A DNA stretch of 64,000 nucleotides from Sphingobacterium wenxiniae (GCF_900116225.1 NZ_FOZZ01000010.1:62001-126000), one strand, 5' to 3'. Shown: positions 1-9,002, numbered from the stretch's first letter. Program-made: numbers and translations. Notes: generated by a model from the sequence alone, not told the origin.

Positions 1-1279
1 GTACCTTTTTAGCGAAATAACCCGAAATGCCCTGTACCACGCCACGACTTAAATCCGCCGCTACTTGGTGTCCGGCATTTTGCGTGAGCATTACGCTCGT
101 TCCTCCTGTTTGGCTCATATTGCCCGCCATTTCGGTAAGTGCGTTCATTTCGGGAGAATACGGCACGTACAGACCTTGCTGTCCGTCCAAATCATAAATG
201 GTAATATCCACAGGGATAATATTTCCCTCTAATTCAATAGAGGTAATTTTGAGTTGCAAACGCCCACCCTGAAATTTGGCATTAGCCGTTACAATCGTTC
301 CTTGGGGAATGGTGCGTTGTGGCATTCGGGCAGGCTCTAACAACCGCAATCGTACCCCTGTTTCGCCAACTACCGTTTGTGCATCGTGTACACAGGCTTT
401 GATGCTGTTTTTCGGTTGTGCCACCTGTTCCATAGCACCTACGGTATAAAACCCACGGTTTCTTGTTTCGCTCCAATCGGCTAAAAAGGCACTATCAGTA
501 GGCTCACGGTACAAGGCTGAAACGGTGCTTTTCCTTGTCGGGGTAAACGATACCAAATGCTCTTTTTGGTTAGCACCCGAAGTCCCCGAAGCCGTACCAT
601 TGGTAGGTACGGTTTCTGCGATATTTGTGCTTTGCGGTAGATACTTTGCCGCCATTTCATAGGATTTCTCCATTAGGGCGATTTGGTCATCAACGGTTGC
701 AACAGGCGGAATGTCCTTTTCAGCTAATTGCTCTTTCAGTTCGTCCAACTGTCTGCGGAGTTCCATAGTTTCCGTATTGTCGTCCTGATAGAAAGAACCT
801 AATGTGCTTTGCATATTGCGGTAGCTGTTCAGTGCAGGATTGCCGTTTCTTCCCGGATTTCTACCACCACTGCCATAACCGTAGCCTTCGTCTTCATCGG
901 GATATTCATCTATTGGCTCATCGTTATCTTCGGTACTCCAATAGTCAGAAAGCGTGGCAAGTGCATTGCGTTTTTCCTCGTCTTTTCGTTGGAGCATTTC
1001 CAATTCGTATGCCTTTCCTTTGTCGGCAGGTAGCCCTGCTCCGGTGGCTTGCGGAACGGCATCGTTCAGTCCGATGTTTTCGATTTCCTTTTTGTCTTCC
1101 GACGGTTTAAAAATCAAATACATACAACCTACAAACACAATCCCCATTAAGCCGAATATCAAAGGCTTTTTTAGCTTTTCGGCTTTGTTCTGTGTACTGT
1201 CTTGCTGTACATCAGCGGTTTCGTTCGTGTTACTTTCCGTTACCCGAACAACCGATTTTTTGTTCTCACTTTCTTTCAT
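1..1279 (-). CDS. traM: Conjugative transposon protein TraM (3' end outside the window)
   Basis: This is an open frame from an ATG at 1279 that runs off the left edge, so the C-terminus is missing. The product starts with a charged, Gln-rich cytoplasmic stretch, then one membrane segment at about residues 40-60 (LIFGLMGIVFVGCMYLIF), then a long periplasmic part with an acidic Gly-rich linker (DEDEGYGYGSGGR) and a C-terminal VirB10-like beta domain. TraM of Bacteroidota conjugative transposons is a core component of the type IV secretion channel. Its start overlaps the end of traL by 14 bp, which shows co-translation within the tra operon. Identification rests on domain layout and operon position. 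Confidence 0.88.
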   Translation of the reverse strand, partial: MKESENKKSVVRVTESNTNETADVQQDSTQNKAEKLKKPLIFGLMGIVFVGCMYLIFKPSEDKKEIENIGLNDAVPQATGAGLPADKGKAYELEMLQRKDEEKRNALATLSDYWSTEDNDEPIDEYPDEDEGYGYGSGGRNPGRNGNPALNSYRNMQSTLGSFYQDDNTETMELRRQLDELKEQLAEKDIPPVATVDDQIALMEKSYEMAAKYLPQSTNIAETVPTNGTASGTSGANQKEHLVSFTPTRKSTVSALYREPTDSAFLADWSETRNRGFYTVGAMEQVAQPKNSIKACVHDAQTVVGETGVRLRLLEPARMPQRTIPQGTIVTANAKFQGGRLQLKITSIELEGNIIPVDITIYDLDGQQGLYVPYSPEMNALTEMAGNMSQTGGTSVMLTQNAGHQVAADLSRGVVQGISGYFAKKV

Positions 1280-1553
1280 AAAACTTATTTTTTAGCATTG
1301 TTGATAATGTGTCTTGCAAGGTTGCAGGACGTTCACTTTTTTTGAGGACAGGGTTTTCAATATGCTTTATGTGCATATTGTTTTCGGACTTTGAGGTATC
1401 GTACCACACTTTGAAGATTATCCCTGCTGTCATCAGAAAATAACCGATAAAGAGATACAGCGTGTATCGGTGCTGTCTGCGTATTGGCAATGCCCGCCAA
1501 CGCTCGTCCAGCCTATCAAAGTACCTGTCCATATTTGCTCTAATTTTTTTCAT
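1266..1553 (-). CDS. traL: Conjugative transposon protein TraL (DUF3989)
   Basis: A 95-residue protein with one transmembrane helix at about residues 30-49 (TLYLFIGYFLMTAGIIFKVW) after a basic N-terminus. Size, single helix and the location directly before traM match the DUF3989/TraL family of Bacteroides-type conjugative elements. It is probably an inner-membrane part of the mating-pair apparatus; its exact role is unknown. It overlaps traM by 14 bp. Confidence 0.85.
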   Translation of the reverse strand: MKKIRANMDRYFDRLDERWRALPIRRQHRYTLYLFIGYFLMTAGIIFKVWYDTSKSENNMHIKHIENPVLKKSERPATLQDTLSTMLKNKFYERK

Positions 1554-1573
1554 ACCTTATTGATTTGCGGTTA

Positions 1574-2005
1574 TCACATTCTGAACCGTCTGCCTTGTGA
1601 GGACAGCTTTTGTTTAGGCGTATCGGAGACCAATGCAACGGCTTCCTTTGAGGTCGGAACTGAACCTGTGGATAGGTCTGTCAGTTTCGATTGCTTCATT
1701 AAATGCCCGTATTGGTCAGTCCTTTCAATATTCATTTTCTGTACATCGAATTTGTTGTTTTCGTACCGTACCCGCATATAGCAATCAACTTTGGGTTTGT
1801 CATCGCCATTCCATTCGATGTAAGTCCTTAACGAAAAACTGCCGGGTTGCAGAGGCTTGTCCGTGCCATTCTTGCAAGCCTCCAAAAACCTGCTGATACT
1901 GTCTTTAATTTTATCGGGGTAAGCTCCCTCGGTTTGGAAATAGCCGTCATATCCTTTCTCGGTCAGCGTTTTTGCGAATGTGTTTAAATCAAGTAACTGT
2001 TTCAT
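1574..2005 (-). CDS. Unknown soluble protein inside the tra operon, between traK and traL
   Basis: A 143-residue protein without a signal peptide or membrane helix. I do not recognise a named family. It has a charged N-terminal half, a stretch suggesting beta structure (SFSLRTYIEWNGDDKP, YMRVRYENNKFDVQ) and a Ser/Lys-rich tail. It lies 11 bp from traK and 20 bp from traL on the same strand, so it is certainly co-transcribed with them. CTnDOT, as I know it, has no gene at this place, so it may be a lineage-specific accessory of flavobacterial or sphingobacterial elements. Coding is supported by tight operon packing and an ATG start. Confidence 0.7.
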   Translation of the reverse strand: MKQLLDLNTFAKTLTEKGYDGYFQTEGAYPDKIKDSISRFLEACKNGTDKPLQPGSFSLRTYIEWNGDDKPKVDCYMRVRYENNKFDVQKMNIERTDQYGHLMKQSKLTDLSTGSVPTSKEAVALVSDTPKQKLSSQGRRFRM

Positions 2006-2016
2006 ATCCTTAATTT

Positions 2017-2640
2017 TTATCGGTTTATGACTTCGATATCCCTGTTCTCTATTACCGTAAACTTTTCAATGTTAAATCCTTGCGGATTGTTGTCCGAACG
2101 AACGGAGTTCACGAGATAGCAGGAAGTAATCAGGTTACGCCTGGTCAAGTTGCTCGAACGGATAATGAACTGTTTGGCGTAGGTACGCACCGCATAAGGA
2201 TAGGTATCGAAATTGCATACGACACTATCTACCTCAATGCGTTGCTGTACATTCCCCGAAATGATACGGCTGTAATATCCTTTTTCCGATAAATCTTTGT
2301 AATAGTCGAATGCCGATTTGTCGGCAAGGTTGAACGCCCTGCTCATATTGCTTTCAATCGCATTTTTATCGGGTGCGAGGGTAAAGAACAGTTCGTGAAA
2401 ACGTCTGACGTGTTCCCTTGCTTCCACAGGTCGGTTGATACTTGCATCTTGCGATAAGGCAAGCATCAACGATTTACCGTTATCCAGCACATAGATTTTT
2501 TGGCGTTGTTCGTCTGCAAAGCTGTAAGATTTCCATAGTGAAAATCCTACCACGCTAATGCAGAGAACGGCAAATACAATGGCATACAGCCGTATTTGCC
2601 TAAAACTGTTTTCGATATTTCTTAATGTTTTAAATTCCAT
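2017..2640 (-). CDS. traK: Conjugative transposon protein TraK (VirB8-like)
   Basis: A 207-residue protein with a short cytoplasmic N-terminus (MEFKTLRNIENSFRQIRLYA), one transmembrane helix at about residues 18-35 and a periplasmic domain. This is the plan of the TraK family of Bacteroidota elements, which resembles VirB8, an assembly factor of type IV secretion systems. It sits between traJ (21 bp away) and the unknown operon gene (11 bp away), in the usual operon order. Family assignment is firm; the VirB8 analogy is established at the level of architecture, not shown here. Confidence 0.88.
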   Translation of the reverse strand: MEFKTLRNIENSFRQIRLYAIVFAVLCISVVGFSLWKSYSFADEQRQKIYVLDNGKSLMLALSQDASINRPVEAREHVRRFHELFFTLAPDKNAIESNMSRAFNLADKSAFDYYKDLSEKGYYSRIISGNVQQRIEVDSVVCNFDTYPYAVRTYAKQFIIRSSNLTRRNLITSCYLVNSVRSDNNPQGFNIEKFTVIENRDIEVINR

Positions 2641-2661
2641 TTTTAAATGATTTGATTGTTT

Positions 2662-3666
2662 TTATTTCCCCATTAATTTTCCACCGATATTTCCAACTGC
2701 CGAACCTGTTCCTGCTCCGGCGATATTTCCGGTTTTCATTGCCGCTTGGTTTACGTTACGAGTAAAGTTTCCTGCACCACCTGCCTGAATAATCCAGCCT
2801 GTTACCGTTGGGATAGTGAAGTAACCCACGATACCGATTATCATAAAGATGATGTACACGGTATTACTGGTATCAGGAATGTAAGTCGGGTCGGCAAGCA
2901 TTGCTATATCCTTTTCGATAATGAGGGATTGTATTTTGGCAAGCATAGAGCTGAACAGATCTGCCACTGGCAACCATAGGTACACGCTTACATATCGGGT
3001 CAGCCATTGCGTGAGCGTCGACTGAAAACCGTCCCACACGCTTATCGCAAAGGCTATCGGTCCGAGTATGCTCAATACTATCAGAAAGAATGTCCGTATC
3101 GTATCGACCACCAATGCCGCAGCTTGAAACAGGACTTCCAACAGATTGCGAAACCAATTCTTAACGGCTTGTTCGGTCTTATAGGCAAACCTGTCCATAT
3201 ACATACCCGACATCGTTACCAAATCGGAGGGCGACCAGCCCAATTCTTCGAGCTTGTTATCAAATTCCTCGTTGGACACCAAATAGGCAGTTTCGGGGTT
3301 TCGCAACATCGCTTCCCTTTCCAAAAGGTCTTTTTTAGCCTGTAAATCATTAAGGTCAAGCACCTGATTTTCGAGAATTTGATGTGTACCCTGTACCACA
3401 GGACTTAATACGGCATTGATTGTTCCCAATACGATAGTCGGGAAGAACATTATACAGATACCCAAAGCAAAAGGACGGAGCAAAGGGTACATATCAATGG
3501 GTTCAGCCCTGCTCAAAGCCTGCCATACTTTTATAGCGACATAGAACAATGCACCCAAGCCCGCCACTCCTTTTGCCACTGCCGCCATATCGGCGGACAG
3601 TGGTATCATCTCATCGTATAATGAGCGTAGGACTTCGTGAAGATTATTAAATTCCATAACTACCAA
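2662..3666 (-). CDS. traJ: Conjugative transposon protein TraJ (VirB6-like polytopic membrane protein)
   Basis: A 334-residue integral membrane protein with several hydrophobic helices: about residues 34-52, 65-90, 180-215 and a pair near 270-300 (VYIIFMIIGIVGYFTIPTVT), followed by a Gly/Ala-rich tail. It matches TraJ of Bacteroidota conjugative transposons, an inner-membrane channel component comparable to VirB6. The start at 3666 overlaps the traI stop codon; an alternative ATG at 3657 (MEFNNL) lies just after that stop and is equally plausible. Confidence 0.9.
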   Translation of the reverse strand: MVVMEFNNLHEVLRSLYDEMIPLSADMAAVAKGVAGLGALFYVAIKVWQALSRAEPIDMYPLLRPFALGICIMFFPTIVLGTINAVLSPVVQGTHQILENQVLDLNDLQAKKDLLEREAMLRNPETAYLVSNEEFDNKLEELGWSPSDLVTMSGMYMDRFAYKTEQAVKNWFRNLLEVLFQAAALVVDTIRTFFLIVLSILGPIAFAISVWDGFQSTLTQWLTRYVSVYLWLPVADLFSSMLAKIQSLIIEKDIAMLADPTYIPDTSNTVYIIFMIIGIVGYFTIPTVTGWIIQAGGAGNFTRNVNQAAMKTGNIAGAGTGSAVGNIGGKLMGK

Positions 3667-4292
3667 TATTTTTGGTTAGAAGTTCCGTAGAGGTCAAGCA
3701 CTCTTTGCGTATTGTTCTGTTTTTTCGCTCTCAACAGGCTCACAGAGATATTTTTATTGGTGTAGTATCTTACCAAGCTGTGGTATTCTTTCACTTCTTT
3801 GTACACACGGTCAATTATATCCATACGCTCTTTGTCGTTCAGCGACAGGCTTGAAGAGGTTACAATCTGTTTCAGCTCTTTGAGCAGTTCCGTACTTTCA
3901 TTGAGCAGTGCCGAGTAACCATTGGATATTGCCGCCAATTCCTGTGCGGAAAAATTCGGGTCGTTCATCATTTTGCCGAAATTTTGCACATACATTTCCG
4001 AAACATCGCCTACCAAGAGTAAGGTTTGCTGTACCTTACGGGCATCTTTCACAAGGTTATTGACAGCTTGTAGCTTGTCATAGTATTCTTTTCCCTGTTT
4101 ATACACCTTTTCCACTTCCTTGAAATTTTTAATTACATTAGATACTGTGGAAGAAGTCTGTATGATTTCGTTCGCAGAGTTGATAATTCCCGATGCCAAG
4201 TTTGCAGGGTCAGTAACTACAAATTGGGCTTTTGCTGACGGTGCTACGGCAAGCATTAGTGCCGTACACACCAGATACACTACTTTTTTCAT
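3660..4292 (-). CDS. traI: DUF4141 conjugation protein TraI (VirB5-like, exported)
   Basis: A 210-residue protein with a clear signal peptide (MKKVVYLVCTALMLAVAPSAKA, then QFVV) and a largely alpha-helical, coiled-coil mature part with the DUF4141 pattern (DPANLASGIINSANEI, VNNLVKDARKVQQ). Proteins of this family lie between the VirB4-type ATPase and traJ in Bacteroidota elements and are likely periplasmic pilus-assembly factors like VirB5. Note that in CTnDOT nomenclature this TraI is not the F-plasmid relaxase. The end overlaps traJ by 7 bp. Confidence 0.88.
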   Translation of the reverse strand: MKKVVYLVCTALMLAVAPSAKAQFVVTDPANLASGIINSANEIIQTSSTVSNVIKNFKEVEKVYKQGKEYYDKLQAVNNLVKDARKVQQTLLLVGDVSEMYVQNFGKMMNDPNFSAQELAAISNGYSALLNESTELLKELKQIVTSSSLSLNDKERMDIIDRVYKEVKEYHSLVRYYTNKNISVSLLRAKKQNNTQRVLDLYGTSNQKYW

Positions 4293-4313
4293 TGTTCTTG
4301 AAATTTTAAATGA

Positions 4314-6818
4314 TTAATTACTATTTGATTTGTCCCGCCTTTGCATTGCGATATGCTTAATGGCGAGTTCTACGTTACCGTCCAATTCGGAAGCTAATTG
4401 CATCACTTCCATTTTTTCGGTTTCTTCGGTCGTATAGGCGAGATATTCCTCCAGACTAACTTCGGTGGCATAGACTGCCGAGTGCGTACCACCTAATCCA
4501 ATCCATACTTCTTTATAAAGCCGTGAGGGATCGTTGTTCATATTGATAGAAAGCACCTGCCCTTTTTCCTTATCGGTCAGCCCCAACATCGCTTGGATGT
4601 CGTCAAACTTGTTCATATACTTGCGTTGGTCTAAGAGGATTTTGCAGTCGGAATTGTTAATGATACTTTCCTTGACGATGGGCGACTGGATAATATCATC
4701 GACCTCTTGCGTTACGACAATGGCTTCTCCAAAGAATTTTCTGACGGTTTTAAACAAATATTTTATATATTCCGCCATACCCTCTTTCGCTATCGCTTTC
4801 CACGCTTCTTCAATCAAAATCAGCTTACGGATACCTTTCAGCCTACGCATTTTGTTGATGAAGACCTCCATAATAATAATCGTGACTATGGGAAAGAGGA
4901 TTTTGTGGTCTTTAATCGCATCTATCTCAAACACGATAAAGCGTTTGCTCAATAAGTCTAATTGCTTGTCCGAGTTCAGCAAATAGTCGTACTCGCCACC
5001 TTTGTAATAAGGCTCTAACACGTTGAGGAAATTGGCGATGTCAAAGTCTTTTTCCCTTACCTGTTTTTCTTCTAATACCTTGCGGTAATCGCCTTTAACA
5101 TACTCATAGAAACCGTTGAATGACGGATACACATCATCCGCTTTGATACGTTCGATATAGCCCGATACAGCATTGGACAATGCCACTTCTTCCGAACGTG
5201 TGGGGGGTTCATCGTCCCGTTTCCAAAGCGTAAGTATCAAAGTCTTGATACTTTCACGCTTTTCAATATCAAACACACCGTCATCGGTATAGAAAGGGTT
5301 AAAGGCAATCGGGTTGTCTTCGGTGTACGTGAAGTAAACACCGTCTTCGCCTTTGGTTTTTCCCTTAATCAGCTCGCACAATCCCTGATAGGAATTACCT
5401 GTATCTACGAGCAGAACGTGAGCGCCTTGTTCGTAATATTGGCGAACCATATGATTGGTAAAAAAAGATTTACCCGAACCGGATGGCCCCAAAATAAATT
5501 TGTTGCGGTTCGTGATAATCCCACGTTTCATAGGCAAATCCGATATATCCAAATGGATTGGCTTTCCTGTGAGCCTGTCCGCCATTTTGATACCGAACGG
5601 AGAGGGCGAATTGTGATAGTTGGTTTCTTCTGTGAAGAAACACAAAGCAGGCTCAATGAATGTGTAAAAACTTTCCTCACTCGGAAAATCGCCTGCATTG
5701 CCCGGCATTCCTGCCCAATACAAGGTTGCAACGTCCGTAGTGTTGTGGCGGGGCTTACATTCCATTAGTGCCAACGCACTACCGCAATCGTTTTTCAACT
5801 GTTTCAGTTCCGCAAGGTCTTCCGACCACGCCATAATGTTGAAGTGTGCCCTTATGGAAGAAAGACCGAACGAATGTGCTTCGTTCAGGTACTTTTCTAT
5901 CCACTCTTTGTTGATTTGGTTTGCACGGCTATACCTTGCCAGCGAGTGCATATTCCTTGCGGACTTTTCAAACTTTTGCAGGTTGTCTTCGCTGTTATCT
6001 AAAAACAAATATTGGTTGTAGATATGGTTACAGCTAAGAAGTAACCCCACAGGTGCTGCGAATGACAGACGACAATCACTCCGGTCGGTGGACAGTTTTT
6101 CAAAACGGGTATCTGCCGATACAGTTCCCGGCAGGTCGTCCGTATCGGACAAGGTATGCAAAGACAACCTTTTGTTTCCGATACGGACTTCTTCTGCCCC
6201 TAAAGCGATGTCCTGCATTGGTGTTCCGGCTTCTCTCGAAAGTGTCAGGTATTGTTCCAACAATCCCTGCTTTTCGTCCGTTCCGATGATTTCATCTTCG
6301 GTCAGACGTTTCAGGCTTACAAAACCGCTATCGTTAACGATACGCTCAAACTGTGCTACCGCTTCCATAAAGCGATGTGTCGTTTCCTTGTTGATTTCCT
6401 TTGAAATAAGTGTGCCTTTGCAAAGTGAACTGAAATTGCTTTGCATACGCATTCTGTTTTTGGTCGTCTTCGTCAGAAACAGGTAACAGTAGTGATTTAA
6501 GAATGGTCGCTCATTGAAATGCCTTTGATAGCTTTTGGATAAGAAACTTTGGTCTTCCTGTACCAAATCGGGAGCGTAGTTTTCTTTAATGTACCAATCT
6601 TGCTTATGGATTACCGTAAAATCAGGCAAGGTCTTGATAGCCTTGTGCCAAGCCGAGTGTATGGCTTCATATTCTGCCGATGCTACCGTAAACAGTTCGG
6701 GCAACCGCACCTCAAAACAGGCGGTAATGTCCGCATCTTTCGATAAGATACAGTTGTTTTCTACTGCCAGCAATGGAAACTTGTTTTCCAATGTGGCTGT
6801 TTTGGTTACATTTCTCAT
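4314..6818 (-). CDS. traG: TraG-family conjugation ATPase (VirB4-type)
   Basis: An 834-residue ATPase energising the mating channel. The N-terminal half is the VirB4/CagE domain; the C-terminal half is a P-loop NTPase with Walker A at about residues 443-452 (LGPSGSGKSFF) and Walker B near residue 660 (LILIEEAW), followed by the conserved VVTQEVDDI region. Full length for the family. Its ATG overlaps the traF stop by 4 bp, an indication of translational coupling. In Bacteroidota conjugative transposons this VirB4 homologue is called TraG; it is distinct from the coupling protein MobC encoded at 12307-14307. Confidence 0.96.
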   Translation of the reverse strand: MRNVTKTATLENKFPLLAVENNCILSKDADITACFEVRLPELFTVASAEYEAIHSAWHKAIKTLPDFTVIHKQDWYIKENYAPDLVQEDQSFLSKSYQRHFNERPFLNHYCYLFLTKTTKNRMRMQSNFSSLCKGTLISKEINKETTHRFMEAVAQFERIVNDSGFVSLKRLTEDEIIGTDEKQGLLEQYLTLSREAGTPMQDIALGAEEVRIGNKRLSLHTLSDTDDLPGTVSADTRFEKLSTDRSDCRLSFAAPVGLLLSCNHIYNQYLFLDNSEDNLQKFEKSARNMHSLARYSRANQINKEWIEKYLNEAHSFGLSSIRAHFNIMAWSEDLAELKQLKNDCGSALALMECKPRHNTTDVATLYWAGMPGNAGDFPSEESFYTFIEPALCFFTEETNYHNSPSPFGIKMADRLTGKPIHLDISDLPMKRGIITNRNKFILGPSGSGKSFFTNHMVRQYYEQGAHVLLVDTGNSYQGLCELIKGKTKGEDGVYFTYTEDNPIAFNPFYTDDGVFDIEKRESIKTLILTLWKRDDEPPTRSEEVALSNAVSGYIERIKADDVYPSFNGFYEYVKGDYRKVLEEKQVREKDFDIANFLNVLEPYYKGGEYDYLLNSDKQLDLLSKRFIVFEIDAIKDHKILFPIVTIIIMEVFINKMRRLKGIRKLILIEEAWKAIAKEGMAEYIKYLFKTVRKFFGEAIVVTQEVDDIIQSPIVKESIINNSDCKILLDQRKYMNKFDDIQAMLGLTDKEKGQVLSINMNNDPSRLYKEVWIGLGGTHSAVYATEVSLEEYLAYTTEETEKMEVMQLASELDGNVELAIKHIAMQRRDKSNSN

Positions 6819-7147
6819 ACGGCTTTGGATTTAGGAGTGAATTTTAAATACCTGTGTACAGGCTTGCGGCAAATGATGTATCGGGGGTGTCTTTTTTTCG
6901 CACCCACTTTCATCAGACCGTGTTCGCCGTACTTCCTGTTCAGCGAAAAGGTTTGCCACACAATCAGCGAAGCACCTCCGGCTCCGAGGAACAGGCAGAC
7001 GTAATTACTTACGCCAGCCATATACAATATCATCACGAAGATGAGCGTACCGAGCAGACCGCCTGCGAAGATGAACAGGTATTGTGCTTTCAGCCCTCTA
7101 AATTCCACTGTCCTGCCGATACCTTTGTTTATGTTGTAACTGTTCAT
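6815..7147 (-). CDS. traF: DUF4133 conjugation protein TraF (VirB3-like)
   Basis: A small membrane protein of 110 residues with two adjacent helices (YLFIFAGGLLGTLIFVMILY and VCLFLGAGGASLIVW), typical of DUF4133/TraF and similar in plan to VirB3. The frame is open upstream to 7210, but I chose the ATG at 7147 (MNSYNINKGIG) because it lies 11 bp after the traE stop and begins where family members usually begin; the longer version would overlap traE by 52 bp. It overlaps traG by 4 bp. Confidence 0.9.
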   Translation of the reverse strand: MNSYNINKGIGRTVEFRGLKAQYLFIFAGGLLGTLIFVMILYMAGVSNYVCLFLGAGGASLIVWQTFSLNRKYGEHGLMKVGAKKRHPRYIICRKPVHRYLKFTPKSKAV

Positions 7148-7158
7148 AAAGCAAAGGA

Positions 7159-7464
7159 TTAAAGGAAGAATGAACGCAGGATAGTAGCGGCAACAATCAA
7201 GAAGATACACGCACCAAACCAGCTTGCCGCCGTTTTGCTCGTATCGGGGTCGCCGGAACTGAATTTGTTGTACACTTTAACGCCTCCTATTAGCCCAACT
7301 ACCGCACCGATGGCGTAGATTAATTGGGTTGCGGGGTCGAAATAGGATGTTACCATTTGGGTAGCTTCGTTGATACCCGCCGAGCCGTTTCCCTGTGCGA
7401 ATGCACCCATTGCTGACAGCATTGCACCGACTGTCAGCAAAACCTTTTTACTTTGTTTTTCCAT
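7159..7464 (-). CDS. traE: DUF4134 conjugation protein TraE (VirB2-like)
   Basis: A 101-residue protein with a signal peptide (ending AMGAFAQ) and two hydrophobic helices in the mature part (LIYAIGAVVGLIGGVKVY and SWFGACIFLIVAATILRSFF). The signal peptide plus two-helix plan is that of pilin-like VirB2 proteins; DUF4134/TraE holds this place in Bacteroidota elements. It is the first gene after a terminator and a 205-bp leader, so traE-traM probably has its own promoter as well as read-through from traA-D. Confidence 0.9.
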   Translation of the reverse strand: MEKQSKKVLLTVGAMLSAMGAFAQGNGSAGINEATQMVTSYFDPATQLIYAIGAVVGLIGGVKVYNKFSSGDPDTSKTAASWFGACIFLIVAATILRSFFL

Positions 7465-7491
7465 AATTGAAATACATTAATTTGTTATGTC

Positions 7492-7510
7492 AGCCCGCAC
7501 CTTACGGGCT
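7492..7510 (-). promoter_or_regulatory. Hairpin in the traE leader
   Basis: AGCCCG and CGGGCT (7492-7497 and 7505-7510) form a perfect 6-bp GC-rich stem with a 7-base loop, 28 bp upstream of the traE ATG. It has no following T-run on the minus strand, so it is not a simple terminator. It could influence translation or mRNA stability of the main tra operon. The function is inference. Confidence 0.35.
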
Positions 7511-7609
7511 TTCGGGACAAATGTCTTATGGAAATGGAGGCGTTACTTTAAAGTGGCAGTCAAATGAAGTGTTTGGCTTTTAGTGGCTTTGTAGTGAGTG
7601 TATAAGCAT

Positions 7610-7640
7610 AAAAAAACGCCAAACATTTTTGCTGTTTGGC
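7610..7640 (-). terminator. Rho-independent terminator after traD
   Basis: The arms GCCAAACA (7618-7625) and TGTTTGGC (7633-7640) are perfectly complementary and, read on the minus strand, are followed by a run of seven T residues (complement of 7611-7617). It lies between the traA-B-C-D genes and traE-M and probably separates or attenuates the two blocks. Confidence 0.75.
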
Positions 7641-7669
7641 ATTTTTAGTTGGATATAACAAAGGGAAGT

Positions 7670-8305
7670 CTATACAAACTCCTCAATGTCAAAGTCCTCA
7701 AAATTATTTTTCCGCAAAGTGGAAGAACCAGCTTCCGTTTCAGTAGTGAGTGTGCTGTCCAAAAGCTCGGCAATCTTTTTGGACGCACCCTCGATGGAAC
7801 TTTCCATTAGGCTGAATAATTCAGTTCCCTGCAATTTTTGAACTAACGCTTTTGCCTTTTCTTTTTGAGACTGTTCCAAATTTTCTTTTTGGAGCAATTC
7901 TCCTACGGCTGTTAGTTCGTCATAGGTAACCCCTTGGGCAAGACTGTCATCACCACCAGAAATTCCGTACCTGTTCCATTCTTCTTCCTCCACTCTTAAA
8001 TCAGGCATATTACTGAAAGCATCGTCCAGCTCCTCCTGCGGAATTTGAATACCAACGGTTTCGTTTTCGTCGTATTCAATGTCTAAATTATCGGGGTTTG
8101 TCTCCTTCTCCTCGATTTGGCTTTCATTGGCACTATTCTGCACTGATTGGCTTCTTACAGACTTCGGCTGACCCATAATATCGGGCAGATTGGGATTGAC
8201 TTTCTCCTGTTTCGGCTTTTGCTCCGACTTTTTCTTAATGACAATCTTGTCCTGTACAAGCAGGACAATGATTATCAGCAGGCATATTACAATTATGGTT
8301 TCCAT
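7670..8305 (-). CDS. traD: Conjugal transfer protein TraD
   Basis: A 211-residue protein anchored by one N-terminal helix (IIVICLLIIIVLLV) with a highly acidic, low-complexity cytoplasmic part (EEKETNPDNLDIEYDENE). The position between the DUF3408 genes and traE and the N-terminal anchor fit TraD of Bacteroidota conjugative transposons. No enzymatic motif is visible. It is separated by 2 bp from the DUF3408 gene upstream. Confidence 0.75.
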   Translation of the reverse strand: METIIVICLLIIIVLLVQDKIVIKKKSEQKPKQEKVNPNLPDIMGQPKSVRSQSVQNSANESQIEEKETNPDNLDIEYDENETVGIQIPQEELDDAFSNMPDLRVEEEEWNRYGISGGDDSLAQGVTYDELTAVGELLQKENLEQSQKEKAKALVQKLQGTELFSLMESSIEGASKKIAELLDSTLTTETEAGSSTLRKNNFEDFDIEEFV

Positions 8306-8307
8306 AA

Positions 8308-8580
8308 CTAAAAAATTTCTTTGTCCAAGTTGTTATAAACTTCTCTCATTTCAGCCCCGAAATCATCAAAATGGTGTTGTAACAGATTGTGTAGGTAATC
8401 TGAAAGTGTCAGCTTACCGCCACCGACCATAAATACAAGTTGGGTAAGTTTGTGATGAAACTCTTTGTTTATATACACTGTTTTTCCGTTCCGAGCTAAA
8501 AAATTTGTTGGCGTAAGAAATGCCGTTTTGTATTCGGTTGTCCGTAAAACTTTTTTCGGTTTTTGCTTTGCTTTTTTCAT
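8308..8580 (-). CDS. DUF3408 protein, TraC position
   Basis: A 90-residue basic protein. The C-terminal half (TVYINKEFHHKLTQL, LSDYLHNLLQHHFDDF) matches the DUF3408 family found next to the ParA gene in Bacteroidota elements, which looks like a ribbon-helix-helix type DNA-binding fold. It is a shorter paralogue of the neighbour at 8580-8990 (compare VVYIRPEYHERLLRI and LYSYIDNILEHHFREY). The two genes share one base at 8580. It probably acts with the ParA-like protein in partition or relaxosome function. Confidence 0.78.
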   Translation of the reverse strand: MKKAKQKPKKVLRTTEYKTAFLTPTNFLARNGKTVYINKEFHHKLTQLVFMVGGGKLTLSDYLHNLLQHHFDDFGAEMREVYNNLDKEIF

Positions 8581-8990
8581 TATAAAATGGGTTTAAAACG
8601 TTCGTTGAAATAATCGGTAATATCGTCCCCGTACTCCCTAAAATGGTGTTCAAGGATATTGTCAATGTATGAGTAGAGCGTTGTTTTTTCTTCCCTCGTT
8701 AATTGTACAATACGGAGCAACCTCTCGTGGTATTCGGGGCGTATGTAAACCACCTTACCGTTACGGCCCGACGGAAACCGATTGACCAAAAATGTTTCCT
8801 CATAATCTGCTTTTTTGGATGGGCTGTTTCGGGCTTTTTCTTTGGGTTTGGGCTTTGTTCCCTTTGGTGTTTCGGGTTGTTGATTATTTTGAGGCGGAAC
8901 AACAGGCTCATCGCCACTTATGATGTTCATCAAATACTCCTCATCAACATCGGGCTTTTTAAAATCGTTGTTTTTGTTGTCTGAACTCAT
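8580..8990 (-). CDS. traB: DUF3408 conjugal transfer protein TraB
   Basis: A 136-residue protein with a Pro/Lys-rich disordered N-terminal half (PPQNNQQPETPKGTKPKPKE) and a C-terminal DUF3408 domain, likely a DNA-binding ribbon-helix-helix fold. It lies 12 bp downstream of the ParA-type ATPase gene. The pairing of a ParA ATPase with small DNA-binding proteins suggests a ParAB-like system that maintains or positions the circular form of the element. Confidence 0.8.
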   Translation of the reverse strand: MSSDNKNNDFKKPDVDEEYLMNIISGDEPVVPPQNNQQPETPKGTKPKPKEKARNSPSKKADYEETFLVNRFPSGRNGKVVYIRPEYHERLLRIVQLTREEKTTLYSYIDNILEHHFREYGDDITDYFNERFKPIL

Positions 8991-9002
8991 TGTCTAATGT
9001 TT

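Noticed and set aside
802..1295. Overlapping plus-strand frames within traM
   Set aside because: They lie antisense to a well-supported tra gene, have no family features and differ in composition from real proteins here.
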